64,000 nucleotides of DNA from Symbiodinium natans (GCA_905221605.1 CAJNDS010000113.1:1057082-1121081), one strand, 5' to 3'; numbered from the stretch's first letter, positions 22,320-33,484 are shown. The notes: generated from the letters alone by a model not told the origin. Program-made: numbers and translations.

Positions 22320-23190
22320 GCATTTTGCTGGTACTTGTTTTGCTGCTGTTGGAGGACGGTGTGTCGCTTACGTGGCTTTGGATCTCACAGCGGTTGATAT
22401 TTTCCTGCCTGCCCTGACTTCTCGCTTCATCCACATCGTCAGCTCTCTACATTATGGTCCCTTCTTGCAGTCCCCCAAAGGGACCACATTTTAGAGAAGT
22501 GACCACATAGCTTGTTTGCCTTCCCTTCGCCTCATGCCGCTGTCTCTGGTCCGGCCTTCTCTTCTCGCACGTGGCTTTCTCCGCAATCTGTGCAGGCTGT
22601 GAGTGGTGGAGCAGTCTGGTCTTTCCTGCTTCTCCGCGCTGACTGTTGTGTGGGCCGCTAATTTGCCGGTGTATCTCGGCTCCAGAAACTGTTGGCCCTT
22701 CATGGTTTGGACCTTTTCTACTATTTGCTTAAGAACCCCAAAAGTAAACAATAATCATCCCTATATTACCCTACAAATGGAGACTAGTTTTTTCTGTTTT
22801 GGGGGATTCTTTCGCAAAGCAATTAGTACTGTAGTTTTTGTTTTCGTGGCAGTGTCAGCAAGGCGTTTCCTTGTCGGCGTGTGTCCGTCTGGTCTCTGCG
22901 GGGGCGCCTGCCTGATTTTTGTGCCAGTGTGCATCAGCTTCGCCGGGATTGCCCTGCGCTTTCCCTGCCATGGGGTTGCTCGCCCACATCTTCATGCTGC
23001 TCGCATCGCGCTATCACTTCTGGCCTCTATTCTCCCGCGCTCTGTGTTGCCCGGCTCCCTTCTCGGCCGTGCCGTGTGTAGTGTTTCCGTCAAAAGTTGC
23101 AGCCGCTCGTCGAACGTGTTGGCATGTCTTAAAACCAAAAACAGCTGAGTGAGCCGTACCTCAGAGTGTTGCGGCGAGATTATTGGAGCC
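22320..23190 (-). CDS. Unidentified gene with charged C-terminal region
   Basis: Minus-strand blocks: about 23010-23190 (HANTFDERLQLLTETLHTAR), 22510-22717 (KVQTMKGQQFLEPRYTGKLA, then an Arg-rich stretch) and 22320-22448 (DDVDEARSQGRQENINRCEI). A family E element (22718-22834) lies between the first two, and a family F foldback (22452-22510) between the last two. The plus-strand ORF over 22603-23148 is a shadow with no homology I recognise. Family unknown. Confidence 0.45.
22452..22510. repeat. Family F foldback element, short
   Basis: ATGGTCCCTTCTTGCAG and GGGACCACATTTTAGAGAAG, between two exons of the unidentified gene. Confidence 0.55.
22718..22834. mobile_element. Family E element
   Basis: CTACTATTTGCTTAAGAACC to an inverse end GTACTGTAG, duplication TTTT (22714-22717, 22835-22838). 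Excision gives an open frame (LPRKQKVQTMKG). Confidence 0.72.
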
Positions 23191-23329
23191 ACTTGTAGAT
23201 TGTTTTGGCCAATGGTAACAGTGAAGCATTAGGCGAATCTCACGGGCGTTCGGTCTGTTCAAGATACAGCCGCCCATCAGTCGCGCTTCCATGCCTATCC
23301 ATAACCCAGACTTGCAATGGAAAGGCATG

Positions 23330-23500
23330 GTGCGCTGGCCGAATGAAAGCGCTCGCCTCCTGTTTCAATCCGCTTGTCCTTGACAGGCTTGTCCAGCAGG
23401 CCGCCCATGGCTTGCCACACAGCACAAATCAAGCTACCAAAGACATGTTCAGGGGTGACCTGACTGTCTGCTAGCATGGACCTGCTAGCATGACCTGACC
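23330..23500 (-). CDS. Unidentified exon
   Basis: Minus-strand open block reading TPEHVFGSLICAVWQAMGGL then LDKPVKDKRIETGGERFHSA. Helical, mixed composition as in a folded domain. Its neighbours on the same strand are the 22.3-23.2 kb exons. No family recognised. Confidence 0.4.
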
Positions 23501-23732
23501 AGGTTGTTGATTCTGCTTGATGCTTGTCATTAGACAATCTCACGTGCAGGTCTTATGTCAGATGAGGCTAGGGCCAACAGATGAGTTCATGACCCTTTGC
23601 CATGTCACTTCTCTGGAGCCAGCCAGAGGACGAACATGAGCTGCCGTTGTCGGTTTCGGCGGCACAACCGTGCAAACATGCACAGTTAAACGCTGCAGGG
23701 GGCGCCTCATGGCCCATTTTGCCGGAGTGGAG

Positions 23733-23815
23733 GGTTTAGGGTTTAGGGTTTAGGGTTATAGGGTTTAGGGTTTAGGGTTTAGGGTTTTGGGTTTATAGGG
23801 TTTAGGGTTTAGGGT
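23733..23815 (+). repeat. TTTAGGG interstitial array
   Basis: Heptamers with TTATAGGG variants. Confidence 0.93.
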
Positions 23816-23988
23816 GCTGTTGCTAAGATTTGGGCCAGGAACTGCACACACGCAAGGCTCTGCGATGCATTGCTGCCTGCCACAACTTCAGCTTCAGCCC
23901 AGATTAGTTTGGGGTTTAGGGTTTAGGGTGCAGGGTTTAGCCCAGAGTTCCCATACTACTACGACAAGATACTGGAATGATCTGGAAC

Positions 23989-24086
23989 TTAGGATGTTCC
24001 CCCTTATGCTAACGGCTCCTAATAGGGATTATACTAGGGGGTACTATAATAGGGAAGGACTGTTAGTATAAGGGGGAACATCCCAA
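23989..24086. mobile_element. Family C TIR element
   Basis: TTAGGATGTTCCCCCTTATG to GGGGGAACATCCCAA, flanked by a perfect 8-bp duplication TCTGGAAC (23981-23988, 24087-24094). Confidence 0.92.
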
Positions 24087-24554
24087 TCTGGAACGATCAT
24101 GCATATGAAGCTGTAGGCCATGAGTGTAGTCGCAGTGCACTTGGGCTCTTGAGACCTGTCGAGGCAGCACGAAATCAAGTGAGCAGGTCCCGAAGACGAT
24201 GCGCATGATTCGCCGATAGAGGTGCGCATGTACACGCAAGCATTCCAAACAGATTCCAAAGCATGTACGCACGCGCACGTAAGAATGTGCGCGCGAGCGG
24301 ACGCACTCATGTACTTCAGCTCAAACATACAACCTCTGCGTGTCAGAATCAAGTACTCGTGCAGCTCCCCTTCGATTCAACTTCAAGATGATGCCCAGAA
24401 CCCGCTTTGCGCATTATTTCGGGGAGAATTCTGGGGAGGCGCTGGGCTGGGGTGTGCTCTAGCCTCTGCCGTGGCTACTCCTTGTAGGAGTCTGCTGTAA
24501 TCTTTCTTCTGCTGTGGTGGACTTCTCATGCGCAGGCCGGAACGCTGAGCTTGG

Positions 24555-25853
24555 TCACGACCGTCTCGGACCTCCGCGACGACCGGCGCGCTTCCAGGTC
24601 CTCTTTCGCCTCTTGTCTTGACGAGCATCATCCTCACGGTTACTCTCCTGACCAGTGCCAGAAGGACCTGCATAGCGCCAGTAGCTGCCGTTTCGCAGCT
24701 CTAGGCGGGGGTCACCGTCCGAGGGTATCAGAGACATACCATACTTGGGCAGCAAGAGAAGGTTTTGCGGACCATGTGCACCATCGTTCACTTTGACATT
24801 CACCTTGCGGCTAACTCTGACCGTCTCGTTTGTGCCTGGAACTATGGTATCAAACTCACCTATGGTCTTGACAAACAAGCTCCCATATGCCTGATGAGGC
24901 TTCAAGGGCAACAGCCCAGCTTTGTGAAGCCACCGGAGTTTCTGAGAGAAGTCGCTTTGAACCACCTCTAACGGGGCACCTGCGTGATGGGCGCCATCTT
25001 GGAGGCAGTTGACGCTGCAATCGAAGCTACGCCACAGTAGCAGGGCAAGGGCCTCCTGCAAAGAATCGAACTCTCCTAATCTGCAGTCGAAGTGCGCGAT
25101 GATGTCGTGAGGAAGCTGCATCCCGCGCTTCTCAGCCATCTGCTCTAATTTGCGATTGAACAAGGCTGTAACGATGCTCGCGCCGATACTCAGCCATTTC
25201 TGGACCCGACCACCATGAGGCCAGTCCCGGGCAGCACCCGCTTTGGTAGTTTGGCGTGGGCATAACAAGATGGTCATTTCATCACTATGCGTATAAGCAA
25301 CATTACCCTTAAACTCATCCAGCATGGCTCGGCAGCAAAGCTGCATGGCTTCACCAATCTCATCTGAGTAGCCTGGGCCGATCAGCCCTGCATCTCTCAT
25401 GCGCTTGGTCAGCGTGCCAAACATGCACCCATCCAAACGAATGGTCACCCACTTGCTTCCGTTCAGGGATGCAGGTCTCTCGAAAGCCGTGACAAGTTGA
25501 CCCAGCTCTTGCCAAGCAGCTCTGGGCGTTGGCGCGGCAAGCTGGTGCAACTCTGCGGGCACATCTTCTGCACTAGCCGGCGTCCGGTGTTTCAGAAGAT
25601 CCCAAATCTGCTCATACTCCCGCGCGAGCTCACTGGGCTCACTTGGCTCGGCATCACTTGATCCTTCTTGGGTGCCGCTCACACCACTAGTTACGCCTAC
25701 TCTGGTCCGAGCTCTTCTCACGACGGTTCTTTGCCATATGCCTGGTGCCTCGTGCGCGAAAGCTAGTGACCGGTGCAACCGTAAGGCCAGGACCAGAGCG
25801 ATGCCCAGTCCACATAAACAGATTCCAGTTCCAAGCCTGGCACGCCCTGCCAT
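24555..25853 (-). CDS. tRNA-His guanylyltransferase-like protein (Thg1 superfamily)
   Basis: The Thg1 family adds G at the 5' end of tRNA-His or repairs tRNA 5' ends by 3'-5' polymerisation. The ORF gives 432 residues. The catalytic core shows RLDG (139-142, metal Asp141), HSDE (189-192, Asp191/Glu192), the RVQKWLSIGAS helix (216-226), FDCR (255-258) and WRSFDCSVNC (274-283), matching the family FDGR and WRQxDCxxNN blocks. Residues 9-24 are hydrophobic and are followed by an Arg-rich stretch, suggesting a signal or transit leader to an organelle (inference). The Lys/Arg-rich C-terminal 30 residues may be non-coding read-through if a donor lies near TGQESN. Unusually for this window the core has no intron. 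Single-exon form and leader are the notable features. Confidence 0.9.
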   Translation of the reverse strand: MAGRARLGTGICLCGLGIALVLALRLHRSLAFAHEAPGIWQRTVVRRARTRVGVTSGVSGTQEGSSDAEPSEPSELAREYEQIWDLLKHRTPASAEDVPAELHQLAAPTPRAAWQELGQLVTAFERPASLNGSKWVTIRLDGCMFGTLTKRMRDAGLIGPGYSDEIGEAMQLCCRAMLDEFKGNVAYTHSDEMTILLCPRQTTKAGAARDWPHGGRVQKWLSIGASIVTALFNRKLEQMAEKRGMQLPHDIIAHFDCRLGEFDSLQEALALLLWRSFDCSVNCLQDGAHHAGAPLEVVQSDFSQKLRWLHKAGLLPLKPHQAYGSLFVKTIGEFDTIVPGTNETVRVSRKVNVKVNDGAHGPQNLLLLPKYGMSLIPSDGDPRLELRNGSYWRYAGPSGTGQESNREDDARQDKRRKRTWKRAGRRGGPRRS

Positions 25854-26180
25854 TGCTTGCTATTGTAGATGCACTTTTTCTTGTAGATGTGTGTGCATGG
25901 CCTGTTCATCTACTGTTGCTAGCTCCAACCTCAAAGTCAACGAATCTGTCAACTCGGCCCAGCTTTTGAAGTGAGTCATGGATTTGAGCCAGGTAGCTCC
26001 GGAAGCGGCTTTTGCTTATCAAATGGTGCAAGATGCGGGTTCTTTCAAACATGCGAAGGCCAGTCCGGACTTGAAATTAACGAGACGCTTACCCTGCACA
26101 CCTTTTCTCAAACTACAGCAGCGCATCTGCTGTGGCCACGTATGTCCTGATCCGTGCGCTGGTGCAAACTCACGATGACA

Positions 26181-26540
26181 TCAGCGCACACGCGCACACG
26201 CACGGCAAGTCCTGATCCAGCGGAAGTCAATGTCATCCCACGCATCGTCCCAGGCACTTAACGATTCCTGACTGCAAATGGGGGTTACTCTGATGCATCG
26301 TGGCTCGAACATACGCAGAAAGCCGCGCCGCGCAGGTAACATGCCGTACATGGTCCGCACGCAGGTGCGCCGTGCAGCAGCCTTGTTAAGGACAGGCACA
26401 GATTCCTTAGAAACCTTTTTAGACCCCAAGCGAGGCCACAAAACGCACAGCCAAGAAATACTCGCGGAATTCTTCACAAAGGCTGGTATGCACCTAAGAC
26501 TTGGTTCACAGAAGCTAGATATGTATCTCCATCTGCGCAC
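26181..26540 (-). CDS. Unidentified exon upstream of Thg1-like gene
   Basis: Minus-strand open block reading RRGFLRMFEPRCIRVTPICS and AWDDAWDDIDFRWIRTCRAC. It is followed by 300 bases without a clear exon and then the Thg1-like start, so it likely ends the preceding gene. A plus-strand ORF overlaps it, but lacks protein-like character. Function unknown. Confidence 0.35.
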   Translation of the reverse strand: MRRWRYISSFCEPSLRCIPAFVKNSASISWLCVLWPRLGSKKVSKESVPVLNKAAARRTCVRTMYGMLPARRGFLRMFEPRCIRVTPICSQESLSAWDDAWDDIDFRWIRTCRACARVR

Positions 26541-27570
26541 TTCAAGGCGTTTAACTACACTGTGTCAAAAAAAACAAATGCCAGAGTCCACCCAATATTA
26601 CTTCACAGAACCCAGAACAACGAACTCAGAAAGAATAAGATCAACTCATTAGGCTCTCTTTTCAGAGATATTCATGTGTCACAAACTTTGCCACACAAGA
26701 TCTACCTAAGCCAACACTCAAGGCTTATCATCCACATTGAAACTGATGTTTTTTCACTGGAGAGCTGGCTAGCTCTCTACACCCCTTTGCCCCTAAACCC
26801 CTAAACCCTACTCAAGGACCCCCAAAAAGGGTAGGGGATACGATTTAGGGTTTCTTGAAAGTCAGGTCGCTTCCCACGGTGCTTACGGTTTTTAGGGTTT
26901 TAGGGGTTTCAGGGATTTTTAGGGTTTCAGGGGTTTTCAGGGTTTTAGGTTTTTAGGGTTTAGGGTTCTAGGGTTTAGGATTTTTGTTTTTGCCACCCGT
27001 CTAGCCATGCTCCATCCCGCAACTGCAGAGAGAATGCTTTGCACAAATGGTTTCAGGGTTTAGGGTTTGCCGGGCCGCACCACACGTCGCATGCGACATG
27101 CGACTGAAGGGACAGTCTGCGCGGCTTGTGTGTAACTTTGACAGCCTCTGTGTTCGCACGTGCGGGCGCGCGCGCGCCTGCGCACATGCGTGATGGATAT
27201 GTTCAAGTTCGGAGTAGTATACTTCGTACTAGAGCGACATGCTCCCGACACAGACTCAAAACGAGTGGTCCGTCAGAGTGCGAACTGATGCCGAAACAGA
27301 CAAGCGAAGTGGTCCTGACTGATCCTTTCCCCCTAATACTAGTACTCTCACTGTAATGACTTATGGGGGGGTATTTCATACTACGTGAGTAGGGTGGGGG
27401 TTTAATATTAGGGAGAGGGGATGAAGCCTTTAAAGCTGCCCTAACCCTAAACCCTACACCCTAAACCTTATAAGGCCCAACAGCGCCTCGCTCTCGAGGC
27501 GGACGCCGCACGCTTCCTCCAGTGTCTCGAAGAACCGTGCGTCTGTTACCTACCACGGAGAGGCGCATTA

Positions 27571-27686
27571 GGGGGTTTACCCCAAAACGTGGGACTCGTA
27601 ATATAGACCCCCAAATTTAGTAGGATCCTCTTGATTATAATAAGGACCCCACAAAGGTACTCCTAATATCGTAAACCCCCTAATCT
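27571..27686. mobile_element. Family G foldback element
   Basis: AGGGGGTTTACCCCAAAACG with the inverse CCTAATATCGTAAACCCCCT; internal AGTAGGATCCTC motif shared with other copies. Confidence 0.65.
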
Positions 27687-27914
27687 GAAAGAAGACAGGC
27701 TTACAGGATCTAGGAGATGACGCAGCTGCCCAGCTTGCTGGAGGCCTCTGCACCATCGCGATGCTGGTAAGCAAACACCTGAGAGGGTTTAGGGTTTAGG
27801 GTTTAGGGTTTGCCCAGGCGCGGCCGTGCGGGACGACTTTTCTCGGCTTCGGAATTTTTTGAGCCTTTGAGCACCTTGCCTGTTATATGGTTCAGGATTC
27901 AAGTCGAATTTGGC

Positions 27915-28021
27915 ATGTTCACCCTTAATTTTCTACTAACAGTCCTTAAATAATTTTGGATTATAGTGCCGCTATTATAGTCCATATTAGGGGCTGTTAG
28001 TACAAGGGGGAAACATCCCAA
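27915..28021. mobile_element. Family C TIR element, diverged
   Basis: Degraded left TIR (TTGGCATGTTCACCCTTA) and intact right TIR AAGGGGGAAACATCCCAA; directly follows a methyltransferase exon. Confidence 0.7.
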
Positions 28022-28022
28022 G

Positions 28023-29030
28023 TTAAAATCTTCTCGCTTCTGCGCTTTCGCGCTCCGGCGGCCCATTCGGTGCAGTCCCAGAATTTGAGGCGCCCACAAT
28101 GCGCCCACCAGGTCGCGTCAGCACTTGCTTGAGAACGGCTTGCAGAGCCTCCCATACCTGGACTTCGGGAGGGACTGGGCTCGATAAACATATTTCGACA
28201 AGGACGGCGTCTGAATGCCTCGCCTGCTGGGGCTGCTGGTAGACCACTTCGCAACAAAGGACAACATCAAAGTGACCTGCGCATGGTTGCATGTCAGAGT
28301 TGAAAGCGAGCTAGCTCCAAGAGCTTGTCAACAAGCACAAGCAAGAGCAAAACAGGGGCCTCGTTCTTGCACCAAAGCCTCAGCCTCAGCCTTCCCCCAA
28401 AATAAAGGCCGGACCTCTGCAACAAACAACCGCGCCGCGCCCAAGCGGAGCACTAGAAATCCATCTTCCAATTCAGGGGAACCAGCGACAGCTTCTCCAG
28501 CTTGTCTCTCGTCTGCGACAGCCTAACAAAAGGGCACCCACGAACTGTGGTCACGTGGGCGCAGCATAATGGCGAACATGAGCGGGCCTTTCTGGTTGTA
28601 TCCTTGATGCAATGCAAGGTCACGTTCCTGCATCACCGGTGCCACGGACTTAGCTGATTCTGTGACTCCGAGCTACAAAGTGGGCCTGGATAACAGCGGG
28701 ATCACACGGGGTACGTCGGTAAAGGTCACCTGAGCACTTAATACCCAGGTTGCTCTCGCGCCGGGCCCGCCCGATCAGTCTGCTTGGCCTCTAGCGCTCT
28801 TCGCACCCAGCCCTAAGTGCATGTCACAGAAGAACGAAGCAGTAGATGCTCGGACCACTCAAGATCATCAACTTTTGTACAGTTGGGCATCAAAAGACAC
28901 TTGGTCCTCCGAAGGGGAGGTGAATAAAAAGGGCGAGCAGGTTTCCTTAGCTTAGCCAGGGCGCGATGCACCACCAGCCCCACCAGGCCTGTGCCTGCAC
29001 CCACATCCAAGGCTCGCCGGCCTCATGCAC
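28023..29030 (-). CDS. Methyltransferase, METTL21/Methyltransf_16-like
   Basis: Protein-lysine methyltransferase family, class I Rossmann fold using S-adenosylmethionine. The exon at about 28815-29030 carries motif I (RALDVGAGTGLVGLVVH) and, further on, VDDLEWSEH, similar to the LDWGD block of the family. The exon at about 28023-28292 carries HFDVVLCCEVVYQQ, the family's D(V/L)(I/V)Y block, and then WEALQAVLKQVLTRPGGRIV, the usual post-motif helix and glycine turn. The intron between is not resolved (28293-28815) and may hide a small exon. Family C element 27915-28021 lies directly after the second exon. Substrate cannot be told from sequence. Confidence 0.84.
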
Positions 29031-29276
29031 GAGCCGGGTTCAGGGGTTTAGGGTTTGGGTTTTGGGTTCGGGGACCACACACGAGTGCAAATGCGGGACC
29101 AAATGAACTCTAAATTGGGGGTCATATGCCCGAGTCTCCTATAACCCGTTTTTGGGGTATGTGAACCATAAACCCTATTCGGGTTCATGCGGCCCGCCAA
29201 AAAGAGTGGTCACACGGCCTTCCAAGTCGCGCGGCTTCTCACCTCAGCATCGGCAGCTGGGCGCTGCAAAGCTCCC

Positions 29277-29380
29277 GAATCCTAAACCCTAACCCTAAAC
29301 CCTAAACCCTAAACCCTAAACCCTAAACCCTAAACCCTAAACCCTAAACCCTAAACCCTAACCCTAAACCCTAAACCCTG
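29277..29380 (-). repeat. CCCTAAA interstitial array
   Basis: About fourteen heptamers with two CCCTAA contractions. Confidence 0.94.
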
Positions 29381-29516
29381 AAGGATCCTGGGGGTCTGGG
29401 TACTCAGGACGCAATTGAGCCGCGTGGCAAAGGTACCTGCTAAAGGCAACTGCCGTCGGCCAGACCTCAGCAGAAGTCTGACCCAGTCTGAGCTTCGTTT
29501 TTGAGTTGTGAAGCTG

Positions 29517-29617
29517 AGCTACTTGGGGGTGCATGGTACCTAGTAACTAATCTTAAGGGGCTTAAGGGTTATAAGTAACGGTTACTAAATTTACGAAGTA
29601 CCATGAGCCAACAAGTA
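29517..29617. mobile_element. Family D foldback element, decayed
   Basis: CTTGGGGGTGCATGGTACCT and the inverse AAGTACCATGAGCCAACAAG. Confidence 0.5.
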
Positions 29618-29884
29618 GGGAGAATCCAGGAGACGAACCAAGTCTCCAGTGTAGTCGGTGGCCAAGGGATCTGCTGCCTGATGCCGCCTCTCTGACACCT
29701 CGGAAATCGGAAAAGTCCCCCCCCCCATCGAAGCTTTAGGTCGCTTGCCCCTTTTTTTTGCAGCTGCCCCTAAAACCCTAAACCCCTTTTTTGCTAAACC
29801 CTAAACCCTTTTGCATCCGGACTCCCGTGGGTGCTGAAACCCTAAACCCTAAACCCTAAACCCTAAACCCTAAACCCTCAACCT

Positions 29885-30765
29885 ACGAAGCTGGGCATGG
29901 CATACCTCTACAGCATGCCTCAGCGGAAGAATGCAGCTGCGACACTGATACGGAAGTGCCCTTGTGTGAGAAATGGAACACGCGCGTCTCCTCAGCAAGG
30001 AAACCGTCACGTTTCTCTTGCAGGAAGGGTTGCGCGATGCTGCACGTGACGTCCCATGGCGCATGCTACGGATGATGAGAACTCCTCGTCCCCCGAAGTC
30101 GGCGACTCTGCATTATTTGTCATCTGGCCAGACATGCCCGTGTTGCCTGCGACGAAATTTCCATTGCCCAGTCCTTTACTTCACTGACTTGGAACAGCCT
30201 CCTCCACCCCAATAGTGCCAAAGTTGTGAGGCATCCTCCGGCGGAGGCTCTACCTCGGCACGGCCCTTCCCTCTGGCAAACTCACCAAAGATGTCTGAAG
30301 TCGAGCTATAAAGGAACAGAATTTTGTGAAAGAAGGTGCCAAAGAGGGCAATCGGATTGCCGGAAACCCTTCCAGCACCGAAGCAGCAAGCACCTCGGGT
30401 ATGTAAAAAGATTGACGGATAAACGTTGGGCCCGCCTCGTCTGCCAGGTCCAGGCCAGCTGCAGTCAACAGGTCCTTGAAAGTGCCTGCAAAATTCCAGG
30501 GGCCAAAAAACCACATAACCACATCAGGATTCTACAGACAGGGTTTTCCAGGATCCCCCGTTATACCCCAATACCAGGATCCTTATGCTTCTGTGGTCTT
30601 CGGCTCAGAATTCGCCCGCTGCGTCTGCGAGCTGCATCCAGCCCCGTCCAGTCGACACGCGGCCCTTTTTGCTCTTTTGGGCGATGTCAGCGGCTCCCTG
30701 CTTGGTGCCACCAGTAATGCTGCGAATACGGGCTGCTTGAGACCATGTTCTGCCATAAGTTAAAC
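29885..30765 (-). CDS. Unidentified gene, three exons, possible SH3-like segment
   Basis: Minus-strand blocks: about 30600-30750 (ITGGTKQGAADIAQKSKKG then RVSTGRGWMQLADAAGEF, resembling the end of a bacterial-type SH3 fold), 30252-30500 (FKDLLTAAGLDLADEAGPTF and YIPEVLAASVLEGFPAIRLP) and about 29900-30060 (CSIAQPFLQEKRDGFLAEET, then RVFHFSHKGTSVSVSQLHS). All are clearly protein-like. The SH3 reading is tentative. Confidence 0.5.
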
Positions 30766-31689
30766 CACGACTATATCACGTCCTGAGCCATGGTGGCATC
30801 TGCAAAGGCGTAAGCTACAAACCCCCAACTTTGCAGGGGGGAAAATGACAGTCTTGAGCTGCCACACATGCATTCTCAGCCCAAGGCACTCACACGGAAG
30901 ATTCTACTGCATCTCCTGTGGGGGGTGGCGCTGTGTACTTGTAGGGTTGGCCCCAGGTCGTAGAGGTGTAAGTGCTCTCTCTTGCCACACGAGCCCCCAG
31001 CCACTCTAAACCCTGCTAAGCTACATCGAACCACACCTAGCGCCAAGTCTCAATCAAGTCCAAGTACACTGCAGCCAGAACTTACACGACTATTTGCTTA
31101 AGACCCCCCCCCCCTCCCCCAAAACAACGAATACTTCTTTATTTATTTACATATATATATATATATGTATACATATATGAATAGTATTCTATTGCCCCAA
31201 AAAGAATTCTAAAAGGTCAAGTTGAGGGATTGGCATGGCGAGGCTTCGGAGGGTTTCGGGTGTAGGCTTCAGGGCTAGCGCAGGGCGCGCACGGCCCATG
31301 TTCCAGTGATGACGAAGGGTTTAGGGTTTAGGGTTTCGGGTTTCGGGTTTAGGGTTTAGGGACGAACCCAATCCAGTCCTGCAAACCATCGCACCACCGA
31401 GGAGAACCTGGCTGCAAGAAATGGGCGTAAACAGAAAGAAAAGAGCTCATGGCTTTTAGGCTCAAGGTCAATAGGGGTGCTCCTATATATCGGGGCTAGG
31501 GGCTTAGGGTTGATCTTGATGAACCCCCCCACCCCCCTCAAAAAATCAAGAAAGGGCACCCCTCTATACTTGCAAACCCCGACATCATGGAAACTACTGG
31601 CTACTTCCCCCAAGTAGGGGTACCCTTAATAGACCCCCCAAAAGATAGCAGAATCCTATGAAAAAGGAACCCCCAACAGGGTACCTAAA

Positions 31690-31812
31690 CCCCCTAAACC
31701 CTAAACCCTAAACCCTTTTGCAACGAGCAAACCCTAAACCCTAAACCCTAAACCCTAAACCCCAAACCCTAAACCCTAAACCCTAAACATCCCTAAACCC
31801 TAAACCCTAAAC
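31690..31812 (-). repeat. CCCTAAA interstitial array
   Basis: Interrupted by CCCTTTTGCAACGAGCAAA; ends in a C-run. Confidence 0.92.
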
Positions 31813-31934
31813 CCCCCCCCCCACCCCCCACTGAAAGCAGTCGAAACAGCCAGCGCGAGATGATTTTCCTGCCAAGCCGCGGCCCGGTGTCAGCTGTGGA
31901 GTCGCTGTTTCTCCGCTGGGCCTAGGCTCTATCA

Positions 31935-32215
31935 GGGGTTTAGGGTTTTGGGGTTTAGGGTTCAGGGTTTAGGGTTTAGGGTTTTAGGGTTTAGGGTTTA
32001 GGGTTTAGGGTTTAGGGTTTAGGGTTTAGGGTTTAGGGTTTAGGGTTTAGGGTTTAGGGTTTAGGGTAGTTTAGGGTTTCAGGGTTTAGGGTTTTAGGGT
32101 TTTAGGGTTTTAGGGTTTTAGGGTTTTAGGGTTTTAGGGTTTTAGGGTTTTAGGGTTTTAGGGTTTTAGGGTTTTAGGGTTTAGGGTTTAAAAGTTTAGC
32201 GTTTAGGGTTTAGGG
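31935..32215 (+). repeat. TTTAGGG array with a TTTTAGGG block
   Basis: Largest telomere-type block here; 32094-32185 is a run of about eleven TTTTAGGG octamers (Chlamydomonas-type unit) within heptamers. Confidence 0.95.
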
Positions 32216-32339
32216 GAGGCTGTATCTCATTTTGCAGCCTCACGTTCACCCTTGGGCGTGTCCACTTCTTGTTTCAACAATTGCAAGGAATGCAACGCAG
32301 AGTCAGGTCCGCAATGCACCATCTGGTGCGAGCTAAGCA

Positions 32340-33130
32340 CTAGACGTGATACCTGCTTCGCCAGACATCTTCAGGTTCTTGCCATTGAGGGTCCTTCGAA
32401 TTCAAGAGTGAACTACGCGAGCAGTCTACAATCCACACTGCTAGAGAAGCGAAACCGTGGCCAAAAATCACATAAAAATCACATGCCTCGTAGGCTGCGG
32501 CATAACCGCTCGGCCCAACTGGTTCATCCTTGGCAGAGCAAGCCCTCAGTGGCTTCATCGCGCAACAGTCCGGCTGAAAGCAAAGCACAATGCAGGGTTT
32601 AGGTCAGGAGGCACCCAGTCCCTCAGGGAGTGTGATATACACGCACGGGCCCGACACCTTTGGTCACGGCCTGCAGGGTGACACGCTGCAGCCCTGATTT
32701 CGGGCTGCACTCCGTCCGATCTCAGGCAACTTCGGCGTAAGGCTCAGCAGCGTCAGGCTCGTGATCCTGGGACAAAGCACCCCGAAACCCAAAACCCCTA
32801 AACCCTAAACCCCTAAGCCCCTAAACCCTAAACCCCTAAACCCTAAACCCCTAAACCCTGCACCTAAACCCTAAATGGAAAGCCCACGTCGCCTCGGCAG
32901 ACTCCAAGGCAGCCGCCAACATCGCCACGCGGTTGGGCCAGCTTCGGAGGAGCTGCTCGGCTTTGCCGCCTCCAGAAAGAAGGTTTAGGGGTTTGGGGTT
33001 TAGGGTTTGGGGTTTAAGGCTTAGGGCTTGGGGTTTAGGGTTTAGGGTTTGGGGTTTGGGGTTTAAAGTTGAGTTCCCCTAGCCGAGTGACATCGAGCCG
33101 CAGCAAGGAAGCCAGACAGCTGTGCACCCA
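32340..33130 (-). CDS. Unidentified exons
   Basis: Minus-strand open blocks: 32340-32588 (DEPVGPSGYAAAYEACDFY, DPQWQEPEDVWRSRYH), about 32880-32985 (KAEQLLRSWPNRVAMLAAAL) and about 33070-33130 (HSCLASLLRLDVTRLGELN). They are separated by telomere-like arrays of both orientations. The latter two could be helices of a repeat protein. No confident family. Confidence 0.35.
32783..33066. repeat. Two opposed telomere-variant arrays around an exon
   Basis: CCCTAAACC variants to 32875, an exon-like block, then TTTAGGG/TTTGGGG from about 32980. Confidence 0.85.
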
Positions 33131-33484
33131 AAACCCTAAACCCTAAACCCTAAGCCTGAAGTCCCTGGAGTCCCTCCGTCAGGACCACATCGATATAGAA
33201 GATGAAAACTAAGGGTTTAGGGCTTAGGGCTTAGGGTTTAGGGTTTAGGGTTTAGAGGCACGGTTGGCTCTCCAAGCCTAACTTAGGGTACCTTTAGAAG
33301 GGACCATAGTTTAGAGAAAAGACCATTTGCTGTGTAAGAAGTAGAAGGTCACCTACGATTTGAATCAATTACCCACCCAAAAAATGGACATATTCTTTCT
33401 TGTAAGGGCAATATAGGGATGACCATTGTTCATCTTTATGGGGTTCTTAAGCATACAGGGTTTAGGGTTGATAGGGTATAGTCC

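Noticed and set aside
22603-23148. Plus-strand 181-residue hydrophobic ORF
   Set aside because: No family motif; the opposite strand has protein-like blocks consistent with the gene direction of the window.
26278-26652. Plus-strand 124-residue ORF
   Set aside because: The minus frame over the same bases is more protein-like and matches the strand of every recognised gene.
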